A stretch of DNA of 64,000 nucleotides from Oscheius tipulae (taxonomy: Eukaryota > Nematoda > Chromadorea > Rhabditida > Rhabditidae): the NCBI GenBank assembly GCA_037178975.1, contig JASJZH010000001.1, forward strand, positions 3,906,001 through 3,970,000. Direction: 5' to 3'. Below are positions 22,808 to 35,631 of the stretch, piece after piece. The notes below the pieces were generated by a model. The model searched no databases. It saw nothing but the letters and a program-made list of their open reading frames with translations, and was not told where the DNA came from. Made by a program: the position numbers and the translations under genes. Numbering within the stretch: position 1 is the first letter of the stretch; every line of letters starts with the position of its first letter.

Positions 22808-24870
22808 AATATCCGGATTCTACGAAACTGTATTTATTCCCGACGTACTGTATCCCGGCAATAAACGTATTTTATTATAATTGTTCGTTGAAATAGCGTA
22901 GTTCAAAAACTTCGGCTCTCGAGCTAGTTCACAGACGACACCTTCTACACCTGCTGTACTGATCTTAGCGTCTTATCTAAAACTGATCATCTGTCGCTAT
23001 GATCTGTTTTTCCAGAAACAGGTAGACGGTTCGCGACAAGTTAAAAACAGACTTGGTGGGCGCTCACAGACTTTTGATTTAGTGAAAGTTGAAAGAGAAA
23101 GAGTAAGTACCACCTGGAGTAGACTAACTTGTACGCCCCAGTCGAAATCCTACCTTTACATCTTGGTCTCGGACAAACAAATAGAGGCAACCACAGATGC
23201 TATTGCGTTTGCATAGTTTGGATTCTTTGAGAAAAATAAATACCAGGGGATTCACCTTGCTCTTATATAAAACTAGTTCTTTATGAATCGCATAATCTGT
23301 TCAGGAAGGGCGCACTTTCGAAGTCGCTACCAATGGATTCAGACTGTACGTTATTTATTCGACCATAGATCCTAAAAAATGAGGTCCATTCTTACCGTCC
23401 GTTTTCGAATACTTCCCCCGGCGTAATAATATTCTATTACCTTGCAGAAATATTTTTCGTGTCAAAAGCCAAATTCTCACCATTCTATCAATGTTTCCTC
23501 TGCGCTTATCTGTTGATTCCGAGCTCTTACATAGTTCAAATTAATTTAGAAAGTACACAAGAGCCAGAATTTCGAACCAGGAAGAACAAAAGGTGAGGTA
23601 AGGCTGGGAGAGCATGGAATAACTTCAGAACTCGGGATCTGGTATCATGGCTGGAGTAGTTAGCGTAACTAGACTGGATTCAGAGCTCAGAACTAGGAAA
23701 TAAACAGTTTAAGGGTTATTCGAGATGGAGGAGCTAGTGATGATTGCTGCTGACAACCTTACATGTTCACAAATCGCTGTTCCTCCTTCGTACAAACCCG
23801 AAAGTCGAGAGGCCCGCAAAGTATTTAGATAGGGATGTCTTAATTTAAGTCTTACGGAGAAATCGTGGGTAGACGCTCGCAGTAACTAGTGAAAAAGAAA
23901 GAAGCAGTGTGAGTTATGAAACTAGTTCCGAAAAAGTTCTGTTCTGCTTAGGAGTCCGATGCAAGATATAACCGTCAGAGCTTTTTTATAGGCGTCCGAA
24001 CATGGTGTTTTAGGCTAACAGGGACAAATTGTGACTCACAGTTGCAATTCGAGATATATCCCATAATCCCAAGTCCTTGAAACTTCACTCAGAACGTGTC
24101 TCAAGAGGGTTAACTCCGACTCCATACATTTGGCTTAGGCTTAGTGTCGCTACGTTCCATAACTTGGAACTTTATCTGCAAACCACCCGCCTCAAGAGAT
24201 TGGCTGTTTAATACCCGCAGGCAGACATATACAAATGCAATCTCTGGAGCTGCCTATCTCTTGATCAGCCGACCAATTCCGCTAACTAAATGAAGAGGAT
24301 AGCAAAAATCACCGTATTCCTCCTTCAAAGACAAAAGCGGCATTTGAACTTGACGCCAAGTTCTATAGGCTTGAAAGTCAAAGATAGCTCATGACATGTC
24401 AATTTGCTCGCTTATAATTGCGCTCACTTGGACGTTTGCTGCTACTCCGGAAGGCTGCTCACTCTTCACTTCTATCCAGGTCACGTTAATTTTTCTTTCT
24501 AGTAGTCCACCCGAACCAATTCTTTTACTCTCTCATTTCTTATTTTGAAGTAGTCTACCCAAAACTATTCTTTCGCACTGAGTTTCTTGCTCCTTTTCTT
24601 TTGTCTCGAGACTAGGATCTGGGCTAGTCCCGAGCAACCCAGGTCTGAACACTCTTAGCTTGAGAGCTTTTTTTCTAACCCGTTTCCTTGAAACTTGACC
24701 TGTCATGACAGTTCGAAACCTTTCACTCAAGTATTAAAGACTGAGAGTGGTGTCTTGAGATGAGAGAATCGAAGTGGGAGAGTTCTAAAACAAGTAGTCT
24801 ACCCAACGTTGAAACTCCTCTTCCAAATTGTTATTCCTTCTGCGCTTTTTCAGGTTGCTGAAGTTCGGAA
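22808..24870. other. gene-poor stretch with short repeats
   Basis: This stretch contains copy 1 of repeat C (about 23785-23848) and direct repeats of AGTAGTCTACCCAA or close variants at about 24504, 24549 and 24797. No gene was recognised. Confidence 0.4.
23785..23848. repeat. repeat C, copy 1
   Basis: About 60 bp containing ACCCGAAAGTCGAGAG, GCAAAGTATTTAG and GGATGTCTTAAT is repeated at 25262-25326 in the same orientation with a few mismatches. The element type is unknown. Confidence 0.55.
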
Positions 24871-24874
24871 GTGT

Positions 24875-25051
24875 CTATGAACCGTGAAGCCTGCCGTTCA
24901 ATTGACTATGCAATAAGAGTGGACGAAGCAAAAGAGACCTATCAAGCCGGATCGTATGAAGAGACAAGTGATGGAGTAGCCGATACTCAAAATGAATTTG
25001 CAACAGAACAGGATGAATCTTATTTGATTATACTAGAACGACAATTGTAAG
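24875..25051 (+). CDS. possible short acidic coding exon
   Basis: An ATG opens MNREACRSIDYAIRVDEAKE and continues about 58 codons with an acidic Glu/Asp/Thr composition up to CGACAATTGTAAGC, which can act as a splice donor. The composition is more protein-like than its neighbourhood, but no downstream exon or family was found. Confidence 0.22.
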
Positions 25052-26569
25052 CTGAAACGTTGCTACAGGTGGATATCTTGGGGTTAGTTCTTATTACAAC
25101 TGTTTCTACTAAATCTTACTGGAAGAGTTGTCGGTGTTTTGCATAAATTTCCACTTTTTAAAGACCTGCGTTTCTCTCTTACAAAATTTTCGTTCATGAT
25201 AGATAGTGACGATTGTTATCTATAAATCAGAACCACTTGTTTCCAACTTATTCTTCCTCATATCCTTCCGTTCGAACCCGAAAGTCGAGAGTCCCGTCAA
25301 AGTATTTAGGCATGGATGTCTTAATGAGCCGCAGGACACATGTCGTAACTTGAGCCGCTCCTGGCATGCCTCGCATTCCACGCCTCCTAGGCTGTAAAAC
25401 AGACTTTCTGTCCAGATTTGTGAGGAAAAAAGATCTGGGAATGTTAATGATGTCTCGCTCTCCGGGCCGACGAGGCGCCACAGAGATTTATGACTGTGCT
25501 ACTTGCTAGGGAACTTGAGAGACTTCCGCAGTGTACCTAGTCGAAGAACGGCTCCTCTTTTATAGAGTCAGAAATAAGAAGAGGTAACTGAACAGAGAGT
25601 AAGACTATTTGATGTGAGTCCAATCCACTACCTCTCCTTTCCGCTCTCGTGAAGACGAAAATTCTTCACCAAAACGACTGGGACATCTGTCTCCGACATC
25701 TGTTTCCTTGCTATCTTGTGGTATCTTCCGACCGACAGTCTCACTCTGTTACGGTCTGTCTTCTAGCTGAAGACTCAAATCGCGCTTCCAAGAGGTTCTT
25801 CCGCCCGCGCACAAATCTTCGCCGCCTGAGGTGCAGGACCCTCCTCGTTCGGACGACACCCTCGAAAGGGACCACTGGGCCACAGAGGGCGGTCCTCTCA
25901 TTCTCAGGAGAAAGAGAACAGCTGATGTGTCCTCTCCCCACTTCCCGCCCCCGAAGCTCTAGCGATCAATGCCTCGGGCGGCGCTGCTTTTTGCGCTTTA
26001 TTCTTCACTTTCGCCTAGGGGTAAAACTTTTCCAGTTGGTTTTGTTTTCGTCGCCCGTACGAGCTCAGCAGGCTTCTTTTGCATTAGAGAGTGTGAGTGC
26101 GTGCAGGCGACAGGGGAGTCTTCATCGTGAGATAATGTAATAGTGTCCGCGAACGACAAAGGTACGGATGTGTGTGGATCAAATTTCTAAAAGACCAAGT
26201 TTTCTTCCCGAAATTCCGTGGCTCCGAGTGTTTCTAGGCAACTTCAGGCGTCTTAATCAACGACAAAGGAGTCTCTTTCCTCTATTCCAGCCTCTGCTCT
26301 GTTACTGTATTACCTATGACCTCTCCCATTTGTTGTCTTAATTCTCATGCTCTCTCCTACCCCATGTTTCGTCTACAAAGATTCTCCTCCAGAATCTAAA
26401 TCTCTGAGCTTGACAAAGTAGACAAACATGCCACCGATATTTCACGCTCATTCTTATCGCTCTCTGCCATCGGTCAACATATGACCCCCAAGCTTCCATT
26501 CTTCCTCTTTTTCCTCCTTTCACTACTGTTTTCAATCTGCATGATGTAGATTTCAGTCAAAGAACCTGG
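25052..26569. other. intergenic, no supported gene
   Basis: A 163-codon plus-strand frame at 25649-26140 is Arg/Ser-rich and lacks a domain or splice context. Repeat C copy 2 is at 25262-25326. Confidence 0.35.
25262..25326. repeat. repeat C, copy 2
   Basis: This is the same roughly 60-bp unit as 23785-23848: CGAACCCGAAAGTCGAGAG, then CAAAGTATTTAGG and GGATGTCTTAAT. Confidence 0.55.
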
Positions 26570-29500
26570 ATGGGCTCAACTGCTCCGCCGGACTATGCGG
26601 CGGCAACGCAGCTGCGTTCCACGGCTCAGCAGATGAGTGCTGGAATCAGCGTAGATCTCGTCGTGGCAGCCCAGGTAATTTGCTCGACTTGATTTATGGC
26701 TTGTTTACACGAGAAGGTGTTTTTGAAATGCGCCCTTTGACTGCAAGTCGAATGGCTCTATCATTGTGGAGCGATCTAAATGACCGAGGCGGATACTGTA
26801 CTACTTGGATACAGGTCCGGATCCTCTAATCATGGCTTGAGAGCATGTTTCAGATCTTTACCTATTGTCTTCGAGTAGAAATCACAGTTTGACCCCAAAA
26901 TAAGTAGATGGAAAGTCACCAAAAACCCAAAACATCATCCTTTCAATTCCAAAGCCATTCTATTAGGTCTCCCAGGTCCCAGGAATCCATTTTAGGTCGG
27001 GAAGAGAACAAATCAGTCTGAGCGTTCCTCTTCTCATTGCTATTCGTCTTGCTAAAGACGGAAAGTTGGTCGTTCGGAGCCGTAGCCGCCGGGCACAATT
27101 AGGCGGGAGACGAAGTCAATTTTGCGTGAGGAGTGTGAGGTTAACAAGGCTGTCGCTCCCCCTAAAAAACTTAAAGAGGGAAAAACAAGGAAAGTTTTCA
27201 GAGGGAGGCGAACTTTCTTCGAATGATCGACCGAAAGGCACCACTGCTCTACGAGCCCGACGTCGTTTCGACGGCCATTCGACGCTACGAGACCTTCTGG
27301 CTTCCGATGCAGGTAATAAATTCGAGTCTCTCCAACTTTACAAAAAAACAGCCTTTGATCCCAATTTCTGCCACTCTTAGCTAGTTTACACAGCTGATGG
27401 CACAACTAAAGTCAGCGAGTAAACATTCTGTCCAATATGGACTTCCTCCTCCCCTAAGAGATTTCGAGAAAATATACAAAGAATATCAGAAATTTCTATT
27501 TTGCCTGCTAAAACAATCTTTTTTCAGGCCCGAAACCCCGACCCGAATGTGATTCCTCCATTGGACGTCCACTGGATTTGGCATACACACATGCTGTGTC
27601 CAACGAGCTATCAGGATGTAAGAGCAATTTTTGGTGTCCGAGATCTTCTGAACTCTTTGTGGACCCTCTCTCCGCCTCAAACCAAATCGAATTGGCGCCT
27701 TTATATAAGAGAGTGAGGGGCGTGGGAGGGCCAAGGGACCCCTCCTTACTCATCGCTTATGTTAATGAGAAGGAGAGCGGAAAGAGGCATTCTTTGGGAA
27801 CGGACAAGAATAATGGAGAGGGCGAGAGCGGGATTGAAAGTTCAGACATCGAAGCTAGGAGTACAAGTGTTCGAAGGCTGACTGTGAGAGATCGGACTGG
27901 GCTATTGAAAACTGGAGGGTATGAGAGATAGAGAAGGTGTACCAGTGTTAGTATAAACTCCACTTTCAGGACTGTGAACGTCTGGTCGGTCGCGTCATTG
28001 ACCATCGTCTTCTTTCCTCGGACGAAATCCAGAAGAGGTATCTCTATTCAAACCTCTTCTCACAATCGTTCCAGATACGAAGCCTCGGTCCGAGCATGGG
28101 ATGCATACTGCTCAAACGAGCCGTATGACTTCTTAGCCAGTCCAGCTCCGGCTCCGACCTACGTCAGTCAATGCAAGTACGATATTGCCTCAGCTGTGCA
28201 ACGACAACGAAATTTCAATTATCAGGTAGGGGAAATTAGATATCAGTGTTATTGGAAGGAGAGCGGAAATAGGTGCCGTTTGACGTCGGAAACTTGCACA
28301 CTGGTATTCGGTTACTCTCTTCTATGGAATTACCCACCAAAAGTCAAAGAGTAAACCGGTGGAACCAGCAACAGACATTTATTAACCATCCAGTTTGCAG
28401 GTCTCTCTACCTCATTACACCTCAACCAAATTTCTGACGGAAGCCGTGAAACGCTACGTCCAGTTCCTCCTTCTCAAGCAGACATATAACGACCAATTCC
28501 TCACTCCGTGTTACGATTTTGATCTCATTTGGCATACACATCAGGTTTAGGTTGTTCATTCCAACTCAAAGTTGTTCTTTAGGTTCATCCACTTAACTAT
28601 CAACGAGACTGTACGGCCATTTTCGGGCGTCTTTTGAAGCATGACGACTCGGTCAATGACAGAGCCAAAGGCAGTAAGCTGCTCAAAGGAGAGGCTTTAA
28701 CGAAGAAATTATGGCAAGCTCATTTTGAGCAAGCCTTCTGGAGACGAGGATGCATGTTCAGGTGGACATTTCTTTTGGGTAGCAGTATAGTTCTATGCAT
28801 CAAAGGCACTTCATTATGTGGAAGAGAGGCTTTCCCTATCCATCATTTTCGGCCACGCGGCGCAACTCCAGACACTTTTGAGAGTTCATAAAAGTGAGAG
28901 GGGGAACAGAAATTCCAGAAAACAGAAGCGGAGAGAGATTGATGCTGTTTGTGGGTACTGGCGGTCTTTGATCGGTTGGGAGAGACCCTTCGACTGGGTT
29001 TTATGAAGTCCTTTGGGGTTTGAGGGTCGAGAACAGAAGACAAAAGGTACAGTGACATAATTAATCTTTTTCAGGGGACACAATGCTCCTTACATCATGG
29101 GATTCGAGAGCCAAGACTTGAGTCTCGTTGCGTACGGTGAAATTCACGTCCCCTCGATAGCCCTGAAGGACATTCCCGTCCAACGGGAACAACTGCGACT
29201 AAAGCTGTGCTACGGGAATAAGAAAGTTACAACTTTCAATGCGGATCTCTCTCAAAAACAGGTACGTGCTCCCAGGAACCAGTCAAGTTGTTCGTAATAG
29301 TTTGGCGCGAACACCAACAGAGGGTGGACGGGGCCAACTGTCAATTTCTTGGCACAGACTGATGGATCCGGCTGGGGTTCGAGACTCGAGTTATTAACAC
29401 TTTCGAATGACGAGTGTTATCTTTAGGCAAATTGTATCTTTGACACTCTTTTTCATAGTAGTCAGTATTTCATTCGGTTCACCACATTCCAGTCTCTATT

Positions 29501-31271
29501 TTTAGCCCCTCCGAACCCATTCCCAACATTAAAAATGTCCGTTCGTTGAGCTCGAAAAAGCGACAGATCACATTGACAGTTGGCAAAGGGGCACACACGG
29601 GTGACTGATCGAATTGATGAGGGTGGATGGGGGGAATCCTCGAGAAAGAACACGGTTTCAGGTAACCAAATCGGGTTTTTCTCTAGTCTGGCAGCCGACG
29701 GACTCTTCGACGTCCGCCTCAATTGTCAAATTTCCGTTTGAGCGGAAAGCGGCCAAGGTGAGAAGACACAGAATTATCACAGACAAATATTCTTTTAGGA
29801 TCTTATTGTTGAATTGGAAGTCTTCGACAAGGTCTTCTTGCAAAGAAAGGATCTCATTAAGCTGGTTGGAAAAGTCAATCTTGATCAGGTTAGTTAATGA
29901 ATTGAGTTGAAACTCTTACTGATTGTGTGGCAAGAATAAAAAAAACCTTTCAGCTGCTTCCTCCACAAAACTCCAAGACAGCTCACAATGTAGCCGAGGT
30001 GCAGTTGAGAACGAAAGACGTCGATCCAGAAATGTTGGCCAAGGTCAACGTAACGACTTCGTAAGCTTCTTCGTTTCTCGAAGATTTATGCTTTCTAGAG
30101 TAACTCTCAGTCGGGAACTGTCCCTGCTTTCTGACGATTTCGTTGCGACGACACTGCAGCCAGAGTCTCATTTGGCCTTCCTATGTCAATCTGCCGCTCT
30201 CAACAGAAGCCCAATCGCCATCGGGACACAGGTTCACATTGCCACACACAGGTAGCCCTTGAAAACAGTAACATTACCGAAAACCATTCAGCGTTGTGGA
30301 TACGAGAGATGGGACAAAGTACACGGTACAAGTCGTCCATTCTGCATCAATGCTCCTGTCTCTGATTTTGGTATATGGGCGAGAACAGCGTCTTCTGGCT
30401 ATGGCTCATCTGATCGGTGCAGATTCGCTGCCCAGCAGGGATCAGTTGGACAATAATCTGGTGAGTTGATGTGAAACCTCATGAACTTCTTTGCTTTTCA
30501 GTTCCTCCCTCATTTGTCCTCTGCCGACGAGAGAGCTTTTGTGATAGTCAACAAGGACGGAGACTACGGGATTGTCAAAGGCAGATGGACTGGATTCAGT
30601 CGGAAACAACCAGCCGCCAAGGGCCAGAAGGCCAAGCCCGGGAATCCCGGTCGTCTGCTGGTCGACGCCTTCAATCTGCTGAAGAATACTGTTCAAAAAC
30701 TTGAAGTTCCCACTCCTGAAGGCTCTACACTCTTTGTTATTGGAGGTATGAAACTATCGCTTTCATCTTTTGAGAGAGCTCTTTAGATGCCCAAGCTCGA
30801 CTACCCGGTAAAAGGATCGAGTGTAGGTCGACGAACACGGCTGAGCAGATTGCCAGTGTATTCTGTGTCGGAACACTTTTCGTCTTGTGTAATCCTGACA
30901 AGGTGAGAGGAACATTAGTATCCGCTGAATAAGATTTAGATCCGTTCCCGTTCTGACAACACCACAGTCGGACACCAGGCCCACAAATGGCCGCTGACTT
31001 TGGCTTGTGGCTACGGTAGACAAGCTCCGACGAATCGACTCATCCACCAGGACAGTGGTCACAGTATAAACTATCCTTTTCTATTCCAAACCAATGTTAA
31101 GCCAATGGTACGACTGGCATAGAAGCCGTTCCCATCATGATGGCCATGTGTGCAGCTGGAGATGCCTGCGATGCTGCGGCTTGTGGAGCCTGCGGTGCCT
31201 GTGGGGCGTGTGGAGCTTGTGGTGGCTGTGGAGCATGTGGAGGCTGTGGAGGATGCGGTGGATGTGGTTGA
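26570..31271 (+). CDS. GRDP-like protein (DUF1399 family) with Cys/Gly tail
   Basis: At least 15 exons from 26570 to 31271. Order: N-terminal DLVVAAQ and REANFLRMIDRKAPLLYEP; a first DUF1399 motif DVHWIWHTHMLCPTSYQ (exon near 27525-27620); DCERLVGRVIDHRLLS; a second copy YDFDLIWHTHQVHPLNYQRDC (28400-28760); a C2-like beta region (29080-30060); then beta-rich exons and a final exon (31104-31271) ending in alternating CGACGACGGC repeats. The duplicated HxxWxxH signature and the Gly-rich tail are diagnostic of glycine-rich domain proteins. These are known in plants for growth and stress responses and in fungi and animals without a settled molecular role. Most exons join in phase. The joins near 27380-27530 and 29290-29660 are unclear, so the residue total is not given. 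Family confidence is high. Confidence 0.82.
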
Positions 31272-32010
31272 TCGGCAGTAAGATTAAAGTGATTTAAAAT
31301 TGGTATCAGTTCACTTAATTGGACTACTGGACCTCCTCGCTCGAAACATTCTTCACACTTTCAATCGATTTGTACCTGTTTTTTTTTTCTGTATCTTTGG
31401 TTGACCGGTAGAGATCTTTCCTTTGTTTCTATGAGACGAAATAAACTTTTTTAAAACTGACTGTGAAGCGACTCAAAATTTGTTACATACTTTATACAAA
31501 TGCAACCGTTAAGAAGAAAAGATTGGAACGTAATTGTGACAGCCGCGGGGTCTGTGAGAGTATTAGGTACTGTCTACCTTCTTATCAAAAACCCACGCGA
31601 CCACTATCTTTGAACGATGGTTCGAATATCCGCAGATTCAGGCGGACAAGAGCATGTTCTTTGAACGTAAATGTGCCAGCTAATGCATGGTTTTCCGTGT
31701 GTAGGGACGATCATCTCTTCCTATACATGATTGACAAAGTATTCTTGCCATCCAATAGAGGGATGACTGTTTCAAAATTTCTTTCAACCTCCACATGAGC
31801 AGGGTCGGAAGCATTGTAATACCTCAAACTTGGGTAATTAAACCAACGATGTCGCTCGCTCTAGGATGGTATGGGGTGCGGAGAGGAGAGATAGTATGGC
31901 AGATTTCGATAAGAGACGGAAGGAAAGTTCAGGATTTCAGGGGACCAGTTCATAAGTACACAGAAGTTTTGAAATTGGTCAATTACCTCTTAAACTTCAT
32001 GTAACTTCAG
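31272..32010. other. intergenic, no supported gene
   Basis: Short open frames only. The 5' exons of the TPR gene at 32011 should lie here if it is intact, but none was found. Confidence 0.3.
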
Positions 32011-32504
32011 TGCCGCTGCGTGTTTTGGTCTGGAAGAATACCAGAAATGTGTAGGCGACAGTCGATCTGCCTTGAAATTGAACAAGAATTGTGTGAAAGC
32101 GTATGGGGGTGGGTCTATGTTCAACCCTGTCCCTGTGTTCTCTACCTAACTCTTTCTGCCCACCCAGAACTCTATTCAGCCACGCCCTCTTCGCCCTTGG
32201 ACAGTACAAAGACTCCATTGAAGCTTTCGAAATGGCTTTAGAACGCGCTCAGGCAACTTACCAAAAAGAGAAATTTTTAGCTAAAGAGAAACACATGCGA
32301 GACTACTTCTTCTGTCAGCAATCTGGTGGCCAACCACATATGAGAAATGGACCGATCTTACCTGAAATCGCTGCCTCTGTAAAGGTAGGATTTAATACTT
32401 GGGACTACATGGAAAAATCGTTCGGGAAATATAAAGGTACTTGTTCTGTTTTGTAGGTCGAGGGCATACGTTTACTCGAAGGAACTCAAAAAGTGCATTA
32501 CTGA
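32011..32504 (+). CDS. TPR-repeat protein, 3' part
   Basis: Three exons (32011-32100, 32168-32384, 32457-32504) join in phase. They encode two tetratricopeptide helix pairs: AACFGLEEYQKCVGDSRSAL with LNKNCVKA, and ALFALGQYKDSIEAFEMALE. A basic helix (AKEKHMRDYFF), a Gly/His linker and the end LLEGTQKVHY follow. Such TPRs typically bind chaperone C termini or form protein scaffolds. No upstream exon encoding the first helix of the first TPR was found, so the gene is either 5' incomplete in my reading or a truncated copy. The first exon needs a phase-2 donor upstream. Confidence 0.5.
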
Positions 32505-32709
32505 CTGCAGAACATAGCTCACTATCTACGAGAAAGATGCTGCATCTCGCCGTGCAGAGGCGAAATAATAAAAGGGAGGAAACAGTATTAGTATATTTTG
32601 TTGTTCAAATTGAGAAGTAAACTGTTGCGAATAATTGTGAGAAGAAGTGGTCATGTTTCAGGTATAGATTTGCTGAAAAAACGCTTTTCGTCTTCACAAA
32701 CTCTCCCAA

Positions 32710-32919
32710 TCTCTACTATTTCTACTATTTAAAGCGCGGTGGTTTCTGTGGAGGACCCTGTCTGTTTGTTTGTTCGTCCGGGCCACGAACCAGAAGCAAC
32801 AATTATTTTGTGAAAAATTTTGTAAGTCACATTTTAAGTTTGCATAGAACGAGTTGCTCTTGGAAAGAGTCACAGAATAGAACAAGTGGTTGGCGGCGAA
32901 GCTGCCTTTAGGCAGCTGG
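32710..32919 (+). mobile_element. non-autonomous Helitron, copy 4
   Basis: A|TCTCTACTATTTCTACTATTTAAAGCG starts the element. The 3' end has the imperfect hairpin GGCGGC-GAA-GCTGCC, then CTGG|T. The internal CTGTCTG..CGTCC..CCACGAA block matches the other copies. About 210 bp. Confidence 0.65.
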
Positions 32920-33411
32920 TTATATTTTTTTAAAGAGCAACAAGGTCACGTGTTCCTCTCTCTGACCAGAATGAAGAGGGAAGCTATAAGCTATATTTTT
33001 ATATCCAGGAAGACCATTGTTGCTGTCTCTTGCCTATTCTCTCTCTTATTACATTACCGTTATCCAATTTAACCTAATCGCAACAACACAGTGATCACTT
33101 GGCCCATTCTCTCAACGTTCAAAGTCAACGACATTTATATTACACGTTCTGCAAAGAGATGACTGTTCTTTCTTGAGCTTAGAACTTGAAACGAAGCTGA
33201 TTATTCGCGGCGATCATGCAATATTAATCTTGTGACAGATGAGTTGAAGTACCAGGGAATGGTTTGTCACCTTGAGTGGTTTTTGTCAATATTCCAATTC
33301 AACCAGCAATTCCCGAATAATTTCCTGCCTATCCATTTACCAGTCTGTTTCGGAAATAATATTCTTTTTTTCTGGTCTTCTCATATTTTTTTCGTAAAAA
33401 AGCAGATCGAG
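32920..33411. other. intergenic, no supported gene
   Basis: T-rich, with short frames only. Confidence 0.3.
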
Positions 33412-33721
33412 ATGGAAGATCCAATTCTGAAAAATCCATTACTGATAGCTTACAATCAAAAATTTGACCAGGTTGTTAGTCATACTCTTTAGTGTTTAAA
33501 AAATCTTTGCTTTTCTCATCTTTGGAGACTTGTTCTCCATGCAATATCTCGTTTTCCGCCAGATAAAAGTCTCTATTAGCACTTTTCAAATGAGGTCTCG
33601 CGTCATACCTTCCATTCTATTTGAAGGCATCTGTTCTTTTAGTGAAACTGACACAATAGCATCTTTTTCAGCTAATCAAGAATGTGGCAACTAGGAGACT
33701 TGTCCCTTACATACGTGCCAG
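33412..33721 (+). CDS. possible small gene, two exons
   Basis: Exon 33412-33471 encodes MEDPILKNPLLIAYNQKFDQ and joins in phase 0 to 33672-33721, which encodes LIKNVATRRLVPYIRAR and ends on a GTGAGT donor. No following exon or family was recognised. It may be a gene fragment. Confidence 0.3.
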
Positions 33722-34895
33722 GTGAGTATTCTCCAAGAATGTTCCATGGGCTGCTTGTTTATGTACACGGTTATTCTTTGTGAGGTAAATGCTGAACAGT
33801 TTATTCAATTTCCTTGGCAATGATGGCTGTTATTTTCCGGCGACAATAGGATATTTATTACGTTATAGGTTGATCAAAGAAGCAAGAGTAACAACATTAG
33901 ATCGTTTCTCAGCATATGGTGCAGAGAGATGCTGTACCAGAGGGACATTGCGCTAGTCGCCGTACCATTGCGTCATGTGAGCCTCAGAGGGTTATATAGT
34001 GGGCAAGTGGTATGTCACGGGCAGGAAGCGGTCCGGAGCATGTGAACCAAAAGAGATGACTTCGCAGTCGCCACGCAACTCGCAAACTCGCAACATGCAT
34101 CGCAACACAACTTGCAACACGTTGATCATGTGTGAAACGTCTTGATCACTTTCTTTTGAAATTTGGAACCGGGACCTCTTGCTCTTCTTTTACCATTATC
34201 AGGAAGAATGAGACAGATATTCTACCGAATGTCTCTCGTTGTGGGTTTCCCGTTCGTTCTTTGGTGCACTGAACGGGATGATCAGAGGGTGGGTATGACC
34301 TCGTCAACTCGTTATTCAACCTAGATCAAAGAAGAGACTGAATATATTAGGAAGAGGCGACCGATCACCATTTTTTTTTTGTCTTATCAAAAACACATGG
34401 AAAATTGTTCCCTCTATGGGTACAATCCTCAGCTTCAGAGCCTGCTCTCAGTTTGCAGAAAAAACAATCATTATTGTTCCCAAGCCTATATTTAACAAGA
34501 TGGATGAGAACATAAATTAATTGAGATCTCTGAGCTTTTGGGCGAACGTTCAAAGAGGCTATGGTCCGTTTTACCAGTTTAACTTCGTCATTTAGGAACT
34601 TGATTGAAAGAAGTAAACTTTATTTTCATGTGAGCTACTTTGCACAAAGTTCACTTCAAATTTTTTATGCTGAGAAACCTCCAAGAGACGTTTCACACCT
34701 CTTCATAAAGTCCTACCTGTACTTTGTTAATGCCACCGATATACTGTCGTTACAAACCGTGTCGTTCATTCTTCGTTTTTCATCTTCCAAACTCTGGGAA
34801 CAGTATCCTAGTAACCCTGGGGAAAAGAACTCAAGTTGTTCCTTGGTTCTCACTTATGAGAACTCGGAACCTCTTTCCAGTCTGTTCTAGTTCTA
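33722..34895. other. intergenic, no supported gene
   Basis: One 109-codon plus frame (34561-34890) lacks features. Nothing else was recognised. Confidence 0.3.
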
Positions 34896-35168
34896 TCTCT
34901 CCTATCTCAAGCGCAATGGTTCCTGTGGAGAACTCTGTCTGTTTGTTTCTTTGTCCGTGGCCACGAAACAAAAGCGAGTCAATTATGTTGTTCAGAAGTT
35001 TTGTTATTCAGAAACAGTTAGTGCCTAAATTGGGTTGCAAGCTAACTATGGGTACGCTCTAGAACTTGGCTTTTGTCGCAAGGAAACGGCTGGAAGCCTT
35101 TTGTTACTACAAATCCGCGCAGCCGTAAATTCAAACTGAAGATAAAAGGACGGCTGGTGTTGAACTAA
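34896..35168 (+). mobile_element. non-autonomous Helitron, copy 2 (degraded)
   Basis: This copy starts TCTCTCCTATCTCAAGCG after an A and ends near CTAA. Its internal sequence aligns with copy 1: GTCTGT..CACGAAACAAAAGCGAG, GCCTTTTGTTACTACAAA, AAAGGACGGC. The second arm of the 3' hairpin is lost. About 273 bp. Confidence 0.6.
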
Positions 35169-35631
35169 CAATAAGATATAGTACCCGTTTGCTTTTGCCA
35201 TTCCAGTCACACATCTGATTTGACCTCAATCTCAGTCGGAAACTATTATTTGCTTAGGATTCGCCTATTTTCTCTTACTTTGGCTCTCCGTGGATCAACC
35301 CGTTTATTTGACAACAAGGTGCTGATGTTCTGCTCCCTTAATTTTTGAAATTCTCCTGCGTCGGAAAAGTCCGAACGTGTGACTCTCACATGTACAGGTT
35401 CGTGTGAGAAAGTCACACAATTACTGGAGCACTAGTAACTTTGCTTAACCCCGTATTTTACAGTCCATCTGTTACTTTTTTTTTGCTATATGACTCTTTC
35501 GTGGACCGAGATGTAACCAACTCATCAAAACAAAGTCGTTTAGTTTAGTAAAGTACAGCTCTATATCAGAAACCATGGACTCGGGCTGACTTGCATTTTT
35601 ACTGTTGTTCAATCGTGACTTTTCAGCGGAC
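35169..35631. other. intergenic, promoter side of the Srsx-like GPCR
   Basis: No coding signal. A TTTTCAG at 35621-35627, five nt upstream of the GPCR ATG, could serve as a trans-splice acceptor. Confidence 0.35.

Noticed and set aside
25649-26140. 163-codon plus-strand frame
   Set aside because: Arg/Ser-rich without domain or good splice context; the length alone is not enough.
31094-31297. Trp/Leu/Arg-rich plus frame over the Cys-Gly tail
   Set aside because: A shadow frame; the CGACGAC frame continues the DUF1399 gene in phase.
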